Source: an uncultured Woeseiaceae bacterium (lineage in GTDB: Bacteria; Pseudomonadota; Gammaproteobacteria; Steroidobacterales; Woeseiaceae). From it: DNA of 45,859 nucleotides. Positions 8,928 through 16,949 of this stretch are shown piece after piece. A model generated the notes under the pieces. That model had not been told where the DNA came from. It worked only from the letters and a program-made list of their open reading frames with translations, and did not search any database. Each line of letters begins with the position of its first letter. The stretch's first letter is position 1. Position numbers and translations under genes: made by a program. The stretch spans positions 1-45,859 of the forward strand of contig CAJQPL010000018.1 of NCBI GenBank assembly GCA_905480215.1, in the 5' to 3' direction.

Positions 8928-10202
8928 ATGTCTGAAAATCATCTGAGCGACCTCAGGTTCGACTCATTGCAGCTGCACGAGAGTATTCAAGCCGGTATAC
9001 GGGATGCAGGCTTTGAATTTTGTACGCCAATTCAGGCGAGTACCCTGCCAATTGCGCTTAAACCCAGTGACGTCGCGGGTCAGGCGCAGACTGGCACCGG
9101 CAAGACCGCTGCCTTCCTGATAGCCGCTTACCAGCGGCTTCTAAGCAACCAGGGAGAAACGCCAGAAAAGCGTCAACCGCGGGTTTTCGCACTGGCACCG
9201 ACCCGAGAACTTGCTATCCAGATTGCCAAGGACGCAGAGTTGCTTGGCAAGCACACGGGACTCAAGATTGGACTGGCCTACGGCGGTACCGATTACGAAA
9301 AACAACGCAATACGCTTGAAAACGGGGTTGATTTGCTGATCGGGACGCCCGGACGGATCATCGACTATCTCAAGCAGGGTGTATTCAAGCTCGACCAGGT
9401 GCAGGTCGCCATTCTCGACGAAGCCGATCGAATGTTCGACCTTGGCTTCATCAAGGACATTCGATATTTACTACGGCGCCTTCCCGAACCGGACAAACGG
9501 CTGAATATGTTGTTTTCCGCGACCTTGTCGCAACGGGTATTGGAGCTCGCCTATGAACACATGAACGAACCGGAACTGATTCGTATCGAGCCGGAGAAAG
9601 TGACGGCTGACAAGGTTCGACAGGCAATATTCTATCCATCCAACGAAGACAAGATGCCGCTGTTGATTGGTTTGCTGCGCGAGATCGGCGAAGTCCGCAT
9701 CATGATTTTCGTCAACATGAAACGTGAAGCTGAACGAGTTCAGGATTATCTGGAAGCCAACGGCTTTCAAGCTGCTGCCATTTCCGGCGACGTCGCACAG
9801 AAGAAACGTGAACGCCTGCTAGCCGAGTTTCAGGAAGGCAAGTTGCGCATTCTTATCGGCACCGACGTTGCTTCGCGGGGCTTGCATATTCCCGATGTCG
9901 AGTACGTCATCAACTACGATCTACCGCACGATGCTGAGGACTATGTGCATAGAATAGGCCGAACAGCGCGAGCGGGTGCCTCTGGTAATGCACTAAGTCT
10001 AGGCTGCGAAACCTATGCGATGTCGCTGCCCGACATTGAAAAATATATTGGCAACAAGATTCCATTCGCCAATTACAACCCGGAAGATTTACCGAAACTC
10101 AATAGACCCAAACCTCGCAAGCGCAATCCGCAACAGCGCCGTGGCAAACCGGGTGGTGGCAATCGTTCCGGAGGCGGTCACTCACGACAGGGGCGGCGCT
10201 AG
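8928..10202 (+). CDS. rhlB: ATP-dependent RNA helicase RhlB (DEAD-box)
   Basis: RhlB is a DEAD-box helicase that unwinds RNA for the RNase E degradosome. The Q motif is GFEFCTPIQ, motif I is AQTGTGKT (53-60), then [17 protein letters not shown] (164-167), SAT (197-199), a C-terminal helicase domain with [12 protein letters not shown], and [11 protein letters not shown] basic, glycine-rich tail ([16 protein letters not shown]...) is typical for RNA tethering. The RhlB assignment over other DEAD-box proteins relies on synteny (divergent from trxA-rho) and on length, 424 residues against 421 in E. coli. No clear Shine-Dalgarno site precedes ATG 8928. The last codon overlaps the stop of yrfG. Confidence 0.9.
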   Translation: MSENHLSDLRFDSLQLHESIQAGIRDAGFEFCTPIQASTLPIALKPSDVAGQAQTGTGKTAAFLIAAYQRLLSNQGETPEKRQPRVFALAPTRELAIQIAKDAELLGKHTGLKIGLAYGGTDYEKQRNTLENGVDLLIGTPGRIIDYLKQGVFKLDQVQVAILDEADRMFDLGFIKDIRYLLRRLPEPDKRLNMLFSATLSQRVLELAYEHMNEPELIRIEPEKVTADKVRQAIFYPSNEDKMPLLIGLLREIGEVRIMIFVNMKREAERVQDYLEANGFQAAAISGDVAQKKRERLLAEFQEGKLRILIGTDVASRGLHIPDVEYVINYDLPHDAEDYVHRIGRTARAGASGNALSLGCETYAMSLPDIEKYIGNKIPFANYNPEDLPKLNRPKPRKRNPQQRRGKPGGGNRSGGGHSRQGRR

Positions 10203-10873
10203 TCGGCACTGCCAAGCATATCGGCGACTTTCTCCACGCTGCGAAACTCTGAGCACTGTCGGGCCGGCGCGGTCGTATCCGGTTGCGTCACGCGCAGTAA
10301 CATTTCTATTCCGAATTTTCGCGCACTCTGTAAGACCGAGGCGTTGTCGTCAACAAATAGCGTGGTTTGCGGGTCGAAATCGATCTCTTCTTGCAGCGCA
10401 GACCAGAAATCCTGACTTTCCTTGGCATGTCCGTAGCTATGTGAGCTATGCACCTCGTCAAAATAATCGGCAAGACCTGTCCTGGCATCCTTAATCTTGA
10501 CTAAATCAGGATGCGCATTGGTCACCAGTAAAACCCGCACATTCTGCCCATGGACCTGACGTAGAAATTCTAAAGCGCCGGGCAAGTAGCCGATGCGGTG
10601 ACTGACGTCATGATGCAATTGCAACACATCCAGCTTTAGAAACTCGGCCCAATGATGCAATGAATACCAATCAAGCTGACCTTGTTTAGCCTTGAACTGC
10701 GCGTACAGAATATCGCGTGCTTCGCTGAAGGGCATATCGTTCACCACTGCAAATCGCCGTGGCACAAGCTCGAGCCAAATATAATTGTCGAATGCCAGAT
10801 CAAGCAGAGTGCCGTCCATATCGAGCATCAATGTCTTGGCGCTTTGTAATGCCGTTTGCGGATCGATTTTCAT
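10199..10873 (-). CDS. yrfG: GMP/IMP nucleotidase YrfG, HAD superfamily
   Basis: This HAD phosphatase is related to E. coli YrfG, which dephosphorylates purine monophosphates. HAD motif I is [13 protein letters not shown] (nucleophile Asp18 and Asp20), and the extension [10 protein letters not shown] is characteristic of YrfG. Motif II is LLVTNAHPD, and motif IV is [11 protein letters not shown]. The length is 224 residues. It converges on rhlB: both stop codons share the palindrome CTAG at 10199-10202. On its 5' side it is divergent from cysQ, with only 39 bases between the two starts. Confidence 0.9.
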   Translation of the reverse strand: MKIDPQTALQSAKTLMLDMDGTLLDLAFDNYIWLELVPRRFAVVNDMPFSEARDILYAQFKAKQGQLDWYSLHHWAEFLKLDVLQLHHDVSHRIGYLPGALEFLRQVHGQNVRVLLVTNAHPDLVKIKDARTGLADYFDEVHSSHSYGHAKESQDFWSALQEEIDFDPQTTLFVDDNASVLQSARKFGIEMLLRVTQPDTTAPARQCSEFRSVEKVADMLGSAD

Positions 10874-10912
10874 TGTTATACTGCGCCCCCCAAATGAACT
10901 GACGGATGTTAC

Positions 10913-11782
10913 ATGAAGCCCTTGAATGACGAATCATTGATCGATAAATCATTAATCGATGAATCATTGATCGATGAATCATTGATCGATTCAATTGTCG
11001 TGCTGGCCGAAAAAGCCGGACAAGCAATCCTCGAAGTCTACTCATCCGAATTTGAGGTGCAAAGCAAAGCCGATCAATCGCCATTGACGCAGGCGGACCT
11101 TGCAGCGCATCTGTGTATCGTCGCTGGTCTCGAGGCCCTCACACCTGATCTTCCCATAATCTCCGAAGAGGCGGGGCTGCCAGATTTCGCTGAACGCAGC
11201 AGGTGGCAGCGTTACTGGCTTGTAGATCCTCTCGACGGCACCAAGGAATTCGTTAATCGCAATGGTGAATTTACCGTTAATATTGCGTTGATCGATCAGG
11301 GCAACCCGGTTCTCGGTGTGGTCCACGTGCCAGTACAAAACACGACCTACGTCGGTTGCGAAGGCTTCGGTGCTGAACGGCGCGATAGCGACGGCAACGC
11401 AGTTACTATTCACGTCTCCTCCAGCAGCAGCCAGCCAGTACGGGTCGTCGGCAGTCGATCCCATCGCGGCGCTAGCCTCGATGCCTATCTCAAGGAACTG
11501 GGCGAATGCGACATGATTCCTATGGGGAGCTCATTGAAATTCTGTGTCATAGCAGAAGGCGGAGCGGATTTATATCCGCGCCTCGGCCTGACCTCCGAAT
11601 GGGATACCGCAGCTGCGCAGGCGGTGGTCGAGCAAGCCGGTGGCAGGGTCGTCACGCTGGATGGTAAAGCAATGAAATACAACACGAAATCAGAAATATT
11701 GAATCCCTATTTCTTTGTCATTGGGGCCGCCGATAAAGACTGGTTGGCGCTCCTGCCCGACAGGAGTAGCATTAGCGAATGA
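10913..11782 (+). CDS. cysQ: 3'(2'),5'-bisphosphate nucleotidase with repeat-bearing N-terminus
   Basis: CysQ hydrolyses PAP to AMP, preventing build-up of this by-product of sulfate assimilation. It belongs to the inositol monophosphatase superfamily: metal ligands lie in ISEEAG (Glu85/Glu86) and DPLDGTKEF (Asp105, Asp108), with a later TSEWDTAAA motif. The length is 289 residues; E. coli CysQ is about 246. The extra N-terminus contains four tandem copies of a five-residue unit (DESLI, DKSLI, DESLI, DESLI; residues 6-25) just before the helix SIVVLAEKAGQAIL, which aligns with the E. coli start region. GGATG at 10904 serves as a possible ribosome site. It overlaps the next gene by 4 bases. 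Confidence 0.92.
   Translation: MKPLNDESLIDKSLIDESLIDESLIDSIVVLAEKAGQAILEVYSSEFEVQSKADQSPLTQADLAAHLCIVAGLEALTPDLPIISEEAGLPDFAERSRWQRYWLVDPLDGTKEFVNRNGEFTVNIALIDQGNPVLGVVHVPVQNTTYVGCEGFGAERRDSDGNAVTIHVSSSSSQPVRVVGSRSHRGASLDAYLKELGECDMIPMGSSLKFCVIAEGGADLYPRLGLTSEWDTAAAQAVVEQAGGRVVTLDGKAMKYNTKSEILNPYFFVIGAADKDWLALLPDRSSISE
10928..10987 (+). repeat. Four-copy 15-bp tandem repeat in cysQ
   Basis: Four consecutive 15-base units of consensus GATGAATCATTGATC occupy 10928-10942, 10943-10957, 10958-10972 and 10973-10987. The last two are identical, and the first two differ by one and two bases. The unit is a multiple of three, so copy-number change keeps the reading frame. Junctions create repeated ATCGAT and GATC sites. 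It lies 15 bases into the gene and close to the short divergent yrfG/cysQ control region. Confidence 0.95.
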
Positions 11783-11994
11783 CTGATAAGATCGATACCG
11801 AATCGTTTAAAGGCCTCGACCGGTTGAGAGAACTACGTGTCAATCACCGCGACCTGGACTATTTGATCGACAAACTTCAGCACGACCCAATGATCGATCA
11901 ACTGCGCATTCGCCGGCTTAAAAAACGCAAGCTGTTGCTGAAAGACATGATCATGACGCTGGAGAGTGAATTAATACCGGACCTTGACGCCTAG
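11779..11994 (+). CDS. DUF465 (YdcH-like) small protein
   Basis: This is a 71-residue, highly charged, helical protein: RELRVNHRDLDYLIDKL followed by LRIRRLKKRKLLLKDMI. This is the DUF465/YdcH pattern, a short antiparallel coiled-coil hairpin with a central basic turn (RRLKKRK). The ATG overlaps the cysQ stop (ATGA at 11779), so the two are translationally coupled. The stop is 5 bases from the convergent trhO stop. The family's function is unknown; nothing here adds to it except linkage with cysQ. Confidence 0.85.
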   Translation: MTDKIDTESFKGLDRLRELRVNHRDLDYLIDKLQHDPMIDQLRIRRLKKRKLLLKDMIMTLESELIPDLDA

Positions 11995-11999
11995 CGTCC

Positions 12000-12911
12000 T
12001 CATGAAGATTTAGGTCCAATGTGGGTATCACCGCGCGACGCTGCCAGTGAAACTTGTTTACGGCGCTCTTCAAGGCGCGCCAATCGGTCCTCATCAGCCT
12101 CGTTAACACAATTTGGGCACGATACGCCTTCCCGATAGTCGGCAGATGCCAGGTCCTCACTGCTGAGTGGGCGACGACAAGCGTGGCATTGCACGTAACC
12201 ACCCTCAGCAAGGTCGCGATCAACCGCGACTCGCTGATCGAATACGAAACACTCGCCGCGCCACTTATTGTCCTTTTCGTCGACCTCAGCAAGGTAGTTA
12301 AGGATCCCACCTTGCAGGTGATAGACCTCATCAAAGCCGAGCTCGATCATCAAGGCGGTCGCCTTTTCGCAGCGAATACCCCCCGTACAAAACATGGCTA
12401 AGGGTCGATCTGTCGAGTGTGCGGCGAGTTCTTTTGCAAACTCGGGAAATTCACGAAAACTGTCATTGCCCGGGTCTATCGCGCCAGGAAAACTGCCAAC
12501 TTCAATCTCATAGTGATTCCGCGTATCAACCACCAGAACCTCAGGATCTGCGATCAACTCATTCCAGCGTTCTGCGCCAACATGCTCACCCGAGTTCCGA
12601 TGCGGCAGAAGATCAGGTCTGCCGAGGCTGACGATTTCGTTCCTGACCTTAACGCGCATCTTGCGAAATGGCGCTTCAGCTGCATCAGTCCAGCGCGCGT
12701 CGAGTTCGCCCTCTATATCCAAGCGCTCACAAATCCACTGCATGACATTTCGAATGGCCGACTCACTGCCGGCGACGGTGCCATTAAATCCTTCAGTGGC
12801 GACCAGCACCGTTCCCAACAATTGCTGCTGGTCACAAATCTGTTTCAGATCCTTCCGAAACGTCTCTGGTTCCCGCAGATCCAGAAAGCGGTATAGCGAA
12901 ACAACCTTCAT
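12000..12911 (-). CDS. trhO: tRNA uridine(34) hydroxylase TrhO (rhodanese family)
   Basis: TrhO (formerly YceA, UPF0176) uses O2 to make 5-hydroxyuridine at tRNA position 34. The 303-residue protein has an N-terminal acylphosphatase-like domain (VVSLYRFLDL..., GTVLVATEGFNGTVAGS) and a rhodanese domain with VVDTRNHYEIEVGSF and the catalytic loop FCTGGIRCEKA. A C-terminal cysteine-rich segment has CHACRRPL followed by SCPNC, two CxxC pairs that probably bind zinc. Its ATG overlaps the plsB stop (ATGA), so it is the second gene of a plsB-trhO unit. Confidence 0.92.
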   Translation of the reverse strand: MKVVSLYRFLDLREPETFRKDLKQICDQQQLLGTVLVATEGFNGTVAGSESAIRNVMQWICERLDIEGELDARWTDAAEAPFRKMRVKVRNEIVSLGRPDLLPHRNSGEHVGAERWNELIADPEVLVVDTRNHYEIEVGSFPGAIDPGNDSFREFPEFAKELAAHSTDRPLAMFCTGGIRCEKATALMIELGFDEVYHLQGGILNYLAEVDEKDNKWRGECFVFDQRVAVDRDLAEGGYVQCHACRRPLSSEDLASADYREGVSCPNCVNEADEDRLARLEERRKQVSLAASRGDTHIGPKSS

Positions 12912-15373
12912 TGTTCTGTGGCAGTTAGTGACAGGATACTGTGACGAATTTCTTCACCAAGCACGAGGCGCGCATCAACACCGATGTTAGTCAGGTCTTT
13001 ATCGAACTCAATCATGCCGTCACTGTTTTTTCTCAAGACGTCGAGATCATGCAACATATGTATGAAGTCATGAAACAAGGTCTTGTTGAAAAAGTCTGGC
13101 GAATGCAGACCGTAAATCATTGACAGGCGCTCCGCGCTCTGTTCGCACATCACTTCCAGCTGGCGTCGAGAAAGCGAACCCGATCCGTTTCCGACCAGTA
13201 TCGCGATGGCAAGATAGAAGCGCTGCAACATCGGCACCATTGACTGGCCCAGCATCAGCAGTTTGAAGGCGCTTTCAGAGCCAGCGTGGGGTCTGACAAG
13301 CATTTTCTTATCCACGCCGTAAAACAAAATATCAAGGTCAATCAGTGACTTGATGGCCTCCGATACAACTCCATCGATCTCTTTCTGGTCCCACTGCATA
13401 CACAGTTCTTTCTTCATGAATGGGTAGATGAGACGCATCAGACGCTGCAGTTCAGAATGTTCCAGTTGCCGACCTTGAATGAAACAACAAGCAACCGCGG
13501 CAGGCACCGCCAGCAGATGCAAAATATTGTTACGAAAATAGGTCATCAGGACGGCGGTTTTCTCACTCATGCGAATAACATCACCCATTGGATGCGACGA
13601 GCGGCTAATGACTTTGAGTTTCTCGCCATGCTCGATTATCTGCTCCGCACTCCAGTCTGGCATCGTAACCAGGTCGGAATACTTAAAGCGCTGCAGCAAG
13701 GCAAGACTAAGCTCGAGCTGACGGCGCAGTTCATCCACACCAATCGTTTGTTTCGGCGTGGCAAGTAATACGTAAGCAAGTAGGCTTATCGGCGTAACGG
13801 CTGCTGCGGCATTAACACCCTGCATAATTTCGTTGCCAAGCTCGTCGACAATTTCTGCCAGCCACGGCGGCCGCTCGCCATTCGATGATTCGTGCTCGCG
13901 CCATCCCGGGCGCATACGGTCCAGCATCGGTTCGAGTTCGATCGGCTCAGCGAAATTGACGTAAACCTTGCCAAATTGCTCACGCAGCGATTTGACGGAG
14001 CGAATCAGGCCGCCGATTGATTCTTTCTTTTTAACAGCACCACCAAGCTCACCGATAAACGCATCACCCTCAAGCAGTTTCTCGTAGCCAAAATAGACCG
14101 GCGCAAAAACAATCGGTCGCTGCGGACTCTTGATGTATGAATTGATTGTCATCGCCATCATGCCACCCTTGGGTGACAACAAACGGCCGGTGCGACTACG
14201 GCCGCCTTCGATGAAGTATTCCATCGAGTGCCCCTTGACCAGCACTTCATGGATATAAGCATCGAATACCGCGGCATAGAGGCGATTGCCTTTGAAGCTT
14301 CGACGCAAAAAGAACGCGCCGCCGCGGCGCAGAATTCCTCCTACGACCGGCATGTTCAAATTAATTCCAGCGGCGACGTGTGGAAGATGCAAGCCCGCCT
14401 CGTAGGTCACATAACCGAGTAACAGGTAGTCAATATGGCTGCGATGACAAGGGACGTAAATAATCTCCCTGTCCTTCGCGACCTCATACAATCGCTGCAT
14501 GTGATTGAGTTCAACGCCGTCGTAGATGCGATTCCACAACCAACGCAGGATACGCACCAAAATACGAATAGTCGGATAGGAAATATCCGCCGCAATCTCC
14601 AGTGCATATTTCTCCGCCTTGCGCCGTGCGACCTCTTGCTTACGGTAATCATCACCTGCCTCGGAATCAATCGCATTGCGGACCCCTGGTCTGCGCAGTA
14701 CCTGATTAACAAGTGTTCGCCGATGCGACAAATCCGGTCCAACGGTTGCCGTACGGCGTTGCCGAAAGTGCACTCGCAGAATTCGCGATACTTTGCGAAT
14801 TGCCACAGGGACTTCAATTTCATCGTTAAAAATAGTTCGAATCGGTAACGGCTCACTGAATCGCAACAAAGTGTTGCGGCCATGCATGATCGTTGCGAAA
14901 AATTTCCGTGTCCGCCCGATAATCTCCCAATTCTCAGACAGCATCAGTTTGAATAGCGAGCCTTCTTTTTCGGGCGAGCGGCCCCAGTAGATGGCAACCG
15001 GAATCAGCAGCAGTTCCTGTTCACAGTCTTTGGCATTTTCGATCAGGCGCTTGAGTCGTTGCGATCCGACCGTGCTTGGACGTCGCGACCAGAAGCCCGT
15101 CAGACGCCGCATGACGATAAAGCGGTTGGACTCGCGTTGCCCACAGTACCCGAAGCTATCGGTTGGCGACGGTAGACCACTCGTTGCGCAAGCATTCTCC
15201 AGCGCCAGTACGTCGGCAAGACCTCCGCTCTCAAGGACATAACAAATAGCAGCGTTCGGATCAGAAATTAAAGCAGGAGGTGTCTCAGGGAGGATTGCTG
15301 GGCGTGCCCAGATAGAAAACACTTTTCGCGCCGACCAATAGATAGGTCGCAATATGAATCCTGCGATGTTCAT
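12908..15373 (-). CDS. plsB: Glycerol-3-phosphate 1-O-acyltransferase
   Basis: PlsB is the inner-membrane enzyme that acylates glycerol-3-phosphate, the first step of phospholipid synthesis. At 821 residues it is close to E. coli PlsB (807). The acyltransferase blocks are present in order: PCHRSHIDYLLL (HX4D motif, near residue 310), GGAFFLRRSF, YFIEGGRSRTGRLL and the following PIVFAPVYFGYEK. The long C-terminal helical domain is intact. The N-terminus (IAGFILRPIYWSARK) suits membrane association. The 3' end overlaps trhO. Confidence 0.95.
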   Translation of the reverse strand: MNIAGFILRPIYWSARKVFSIWARPAILPETPPALISDPNAAICYVLESGGLADVLALENACATSGLPSPTDSFGYCGQRESNRFIVMRRLTGFWSRRPSTVGSQRLKRLIENAKDCEQELLLIPVAIYWGRSPEKEGSLFKLMLSENWEIIGRTRKFFATIMHGRNTLLRFSEPLPIRTIFNDEIEVPVAIRKVSRILRVHFRQRRTATVGPDLSHRRTLVNQVLRRPGVRNAIDSEAGDDYRKQEVARRKAEKYALEIAADISYPTIRILVRILRWLWNRIYDGVELNHMQRLYEVAKDREIIYVPCHRSHIDYLLLGYVTYEAGLHLPHVAAGINLNMPVVGGILRRGGAFFLRRSFKGNRLYAAVFDAYIHEVLVKGHSMEYFIEGGRSRTGRLLSPKGGMMAMTINSYIKSPQRPIVFAPVYFGYEKLLEGDAFIGELGGAVKKKESIGGLIRSVKSLREQFGKVYVNFAEPIELEPMLDRMRPGWREHESSNGERPPWLAEIVDELGNEIMQGVNAAAAVTPISLLAYVLLATPKQTIGVDELRRQLELSLALLQRFKYSDLVTMPDWSAEQIIEHGEKLKVISRSSHPMGDVIRMSEKTAVLMTYFRNNILHLLAVPAAVACCFIQGRQLEHSELQRLMRLIYPFMKKELCMQWDQKEIDGVVSEAIKSLIDLDILFYGVDKKMLVRPHAGSESAFKLLMLGQSMVPMLQRFYLAIAILVGNGSGSLSRRQLEVMCEQSAERLSMIYGLHSPDFFNKTLFHDFIHMLHDLDVLRKNSDGMIEFDKDLTNIGVDARLVLGEEIRHSILSLTATEQ

Positions 15374-15512
15374 GGCAGATAAGTCTAACCAAAAGATTAA
15401 GGCTTAAGAGCGTTAACTTTTGGTTGTTTCAAAGCTCGAGAACGAAAAAAGCGACGCGCGGGACCCCGGATATACGCTGGGATCACGCTCGCCGCAATTT
15501 TCCGTATCAGCT

Positions 15513-15896
15513 TTAGTCGCCTGACGCGTCGTCGATTGCCGCGTCAACTTCACCGGCTTTCTTCTCGACCATGTCGCCAACTTCCGCTGCTTCGTCCATC
15601 GCACCGTCTGTTTCATCGGCAATTGCGTCACCAGCTGAATCAGCTTCGTCCATGGCATCATCCGCCATTTCACCGGCTGCATCCATGGCGTCATCCGCCA
15701 TTTCGCCTGCTGCATCCATAGCGTCATCCGCCATTTCGCCTGCCGCGTCGGCAGCATCACCAGCTGCTTCGCTAGTCGCTTCCATCGCAGATTCCACTGC
15801 ATCTCCCGCAGCATCCATCGCCTCGCCAGCTTTATCAGCAGACTCGCCGCAAGCAAACAGAGTCATACTCGCTAGCAAGATTAGTAATTGTTTCAT
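15513..15896 (-). CDS. Acidic alanine-rich repeat lipoprotein
   Basis: This 127-residue protein has a lipoprotein signal peptide (LLASMTLFAC, lipidated Cys16) and a low-complexity mature part made almost only of Ala, Asp, Glu, Met and Gly. Residues 51-83 are three exact copies of the 11-residue unit AAGEMADDAMD, flanked by degenerate copies. The 11-residue period with regularly placed Met/Ala and acidic residues predicts a long amphipathic or coiled helix, like LEA-type or apolipoprotein-type repeats; that comparison concerns pattern, not homology. AGGGA precedes the ATG by 8 bases. It has no operon partner: it lies between plsB and a hydrolase gene. No function can be assigned. Confidence 0.8.
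   Translation of the reverse strand: MKQLLILLASMTLFACGESADKAGEAMDAAGDAVESAMEATSEAAGDAADAAGEMADDAMDAAGEMADDAMDAAGEMADDAMDEADSAGDAIADETDGAMDEAAEVGDMVEKKAGEVDAAIDDASGD
15648..15746 (-). repeat. Three 33-bp tandem repeats in the lipoprotein gene
   Basis: The units lie at 15714-15746, 15681-15713 and 15648-15680 and encode AAGEMADDAMD three times. They differ at several synonymous third positions, for example in the Ala, Gly and Met-flanking codons, so the protein sequence is conserved more tightly than the DNA. Confidence 0.9.
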
Positions 15897-15907
15897 TGCA
15901 TTATTCC

Positions 15908-16414
15908 CTATAGATCATTAGTTATAGTTTTTATGAATTGCGTAAGGTATTCGTTAATCTCGTCGAGATTCCCCGTCAGTCGATGGTCCCCGTCAACCAG
16001 GTTCAATGTAGCAGAACAAGTTCGCGCAAACCGAATGCTGTTATCGACCGGAACAATATCATCATGCCAGCCATGCACAATGCAAATTTGCATACCAGGT
16101 GGCGCTGGCGTCAGATCCTCGTAACCCTCCATATAAAAGGCCGGAGCCAGCACGAACAGGCCGACAGCTCCCAGGGTAGCTGCCGCCGCTGTTGCAACAT
16201 GACCACCCATGCTGGAACCGACGAGTATCAACGGCTCTGTAATTCCCGCACATTCAGACAACAATTTATCGACCCGCTCGGTCGGATCTGCTATGCCCTG
16301 ATAGTCGATACTACCGACTTTGCAGCCCAGGCCTTTCGCCACCTCCGCCATCGCGCGTATTTTTGTACCCCACGGGCCGCTTTCCTGCCCGTGTGAAAAA
16401 ATGACCATAGTCAT
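15908..16414 (-). CDS. Small alpha/beta hydrolase
   Basis: The product is about 168 residues, with the nucleophile elbow VGSSMGG (Ser68), an acid in HGWHDDIVP (Asp118 or Asp119) and a catalytic-type His in DGDHRL (His144). It opens with VIFSHGQESGPWGTK, as in YcfP/UPF0227-like and dienelactone-hydrolase-like small hydrolases. The start was placed at ATG 16414, with GGGAT 6 bases ahead; an in-frame GTG at 16441 would add nine residues without a good ribosome site. Substrate is unknown. It stands alone between the repeat lipoprotein and the alkyltransferase-like gene. Confidence 0.8.
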   Translation of the reverse strand: MTMVIFSHGQESGPWGTKIRAMAEVAKGLGCKVGSIDYQGIADPTERVDKLLSECAGITEPLILVGSSMGGHVATAAAATLGAVGLFVLAPAFYMEGYEDLTPAPPGMQICIVHGWHDDIVPVDNSIRFARTCSATLNLVDGDHRLTGNLDEINEYLTQFIKTITNDL

Positions 16415-16586
16415 ACTAGTATCCCATCCCCTGTAACGCACAATTCTTCGCTATTGAGCACTAACATCCAGTCCCTGTCTTGCCCCCACGGCACAACATC
16501 ACCGCTGCGAACGCACGTTCACAAGCGTCGAAATTGCCGCCTGAGTAATATGCTCATGGCTCTCGATAGCAGCTTTTGACGAACAC

Positions 16587-16946
16587 TCATTCCTCATCCC
16601 ACATCGAACTGGGCTTCCAAAGTATCTCATCGAGATCGGGCTCCCAGCGATATTTTCGCATGTCGACCTTGCCGTTAATCAGCGGCACACCCTCTTCAGC
16701 AAGTCGCTCCCGTTGCGTTTTGAAGTGTCGGCTACCCGGCTCGAACGCGCTCTTGCCAGACGAGGTTATGACTCGATGCCACGGCAAACTGAGGTCGTCA
16801 GGTGAATGGCGCAGTGCATAGCCAACTTGTCGGGCACCACGAGGAATGCCCGCAATCTCGGCAATCTGCCCATAGTTGGCAACTGCTCCCATCGGGATGT
16901 CCTGAATGGTTTCCCAAATACGCCGCATACGAGTCTCGCGATCCAT
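16587..16946 (-). CDS. Alkyltransferase-like protein (Atl; MGMT fold without the acceptor Cys)
   Basis: This is a 119-residue protein of the O6-alkylguanine-DNA alkyltransferase DNA-binding domain family. The DNA-binding helix region reads ANYGQIAEIAGIPRGARQVGYALR with the arginine finger. The active-site motif is PWHRV (residues 55-59) rather than PCHRV, so the alkyl-accepting cysteine is replaced by Trp56. Proteins of this type (Atl, E. coli YbaZ) bind O6-alkylguanine and hand the lesion to nucleotide excision repair instead of repairing it directly. It starts 3 bases after the stop of the preceding GTPase gene, so it is probably the last gene of that operon. Confidence 0.9.
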   Translation of the reverse strand: MDRETRMRRIWETIQDIPMGAVANYGQIAEIAGIPRGARQVGYALRHSPDDLSLPWHRVITSSGKSAFEPGSRHFKTQRERLAEEGVPLINGKVDMRKYRWEPDLDEILWKPSSMWDEE

Positions 16947-16949
16947 ATG

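Noticed and set aside
10928..10987. Possible CRISPR-like or phage-type repeat array
   Set aside because: The units are 15 bases, directly adjacent with no spacers, and lie in frame within cysQ.
15413..15856. Second minus-strand frame overlapping the repeat lipoprotein, rich in Met/Trp/Arg
   Set aside because: It is the out-of-frame shadow of the 33-bp repeats; it has no signal or family features, while the other frame has a perfect lipobox and a ribosome site.
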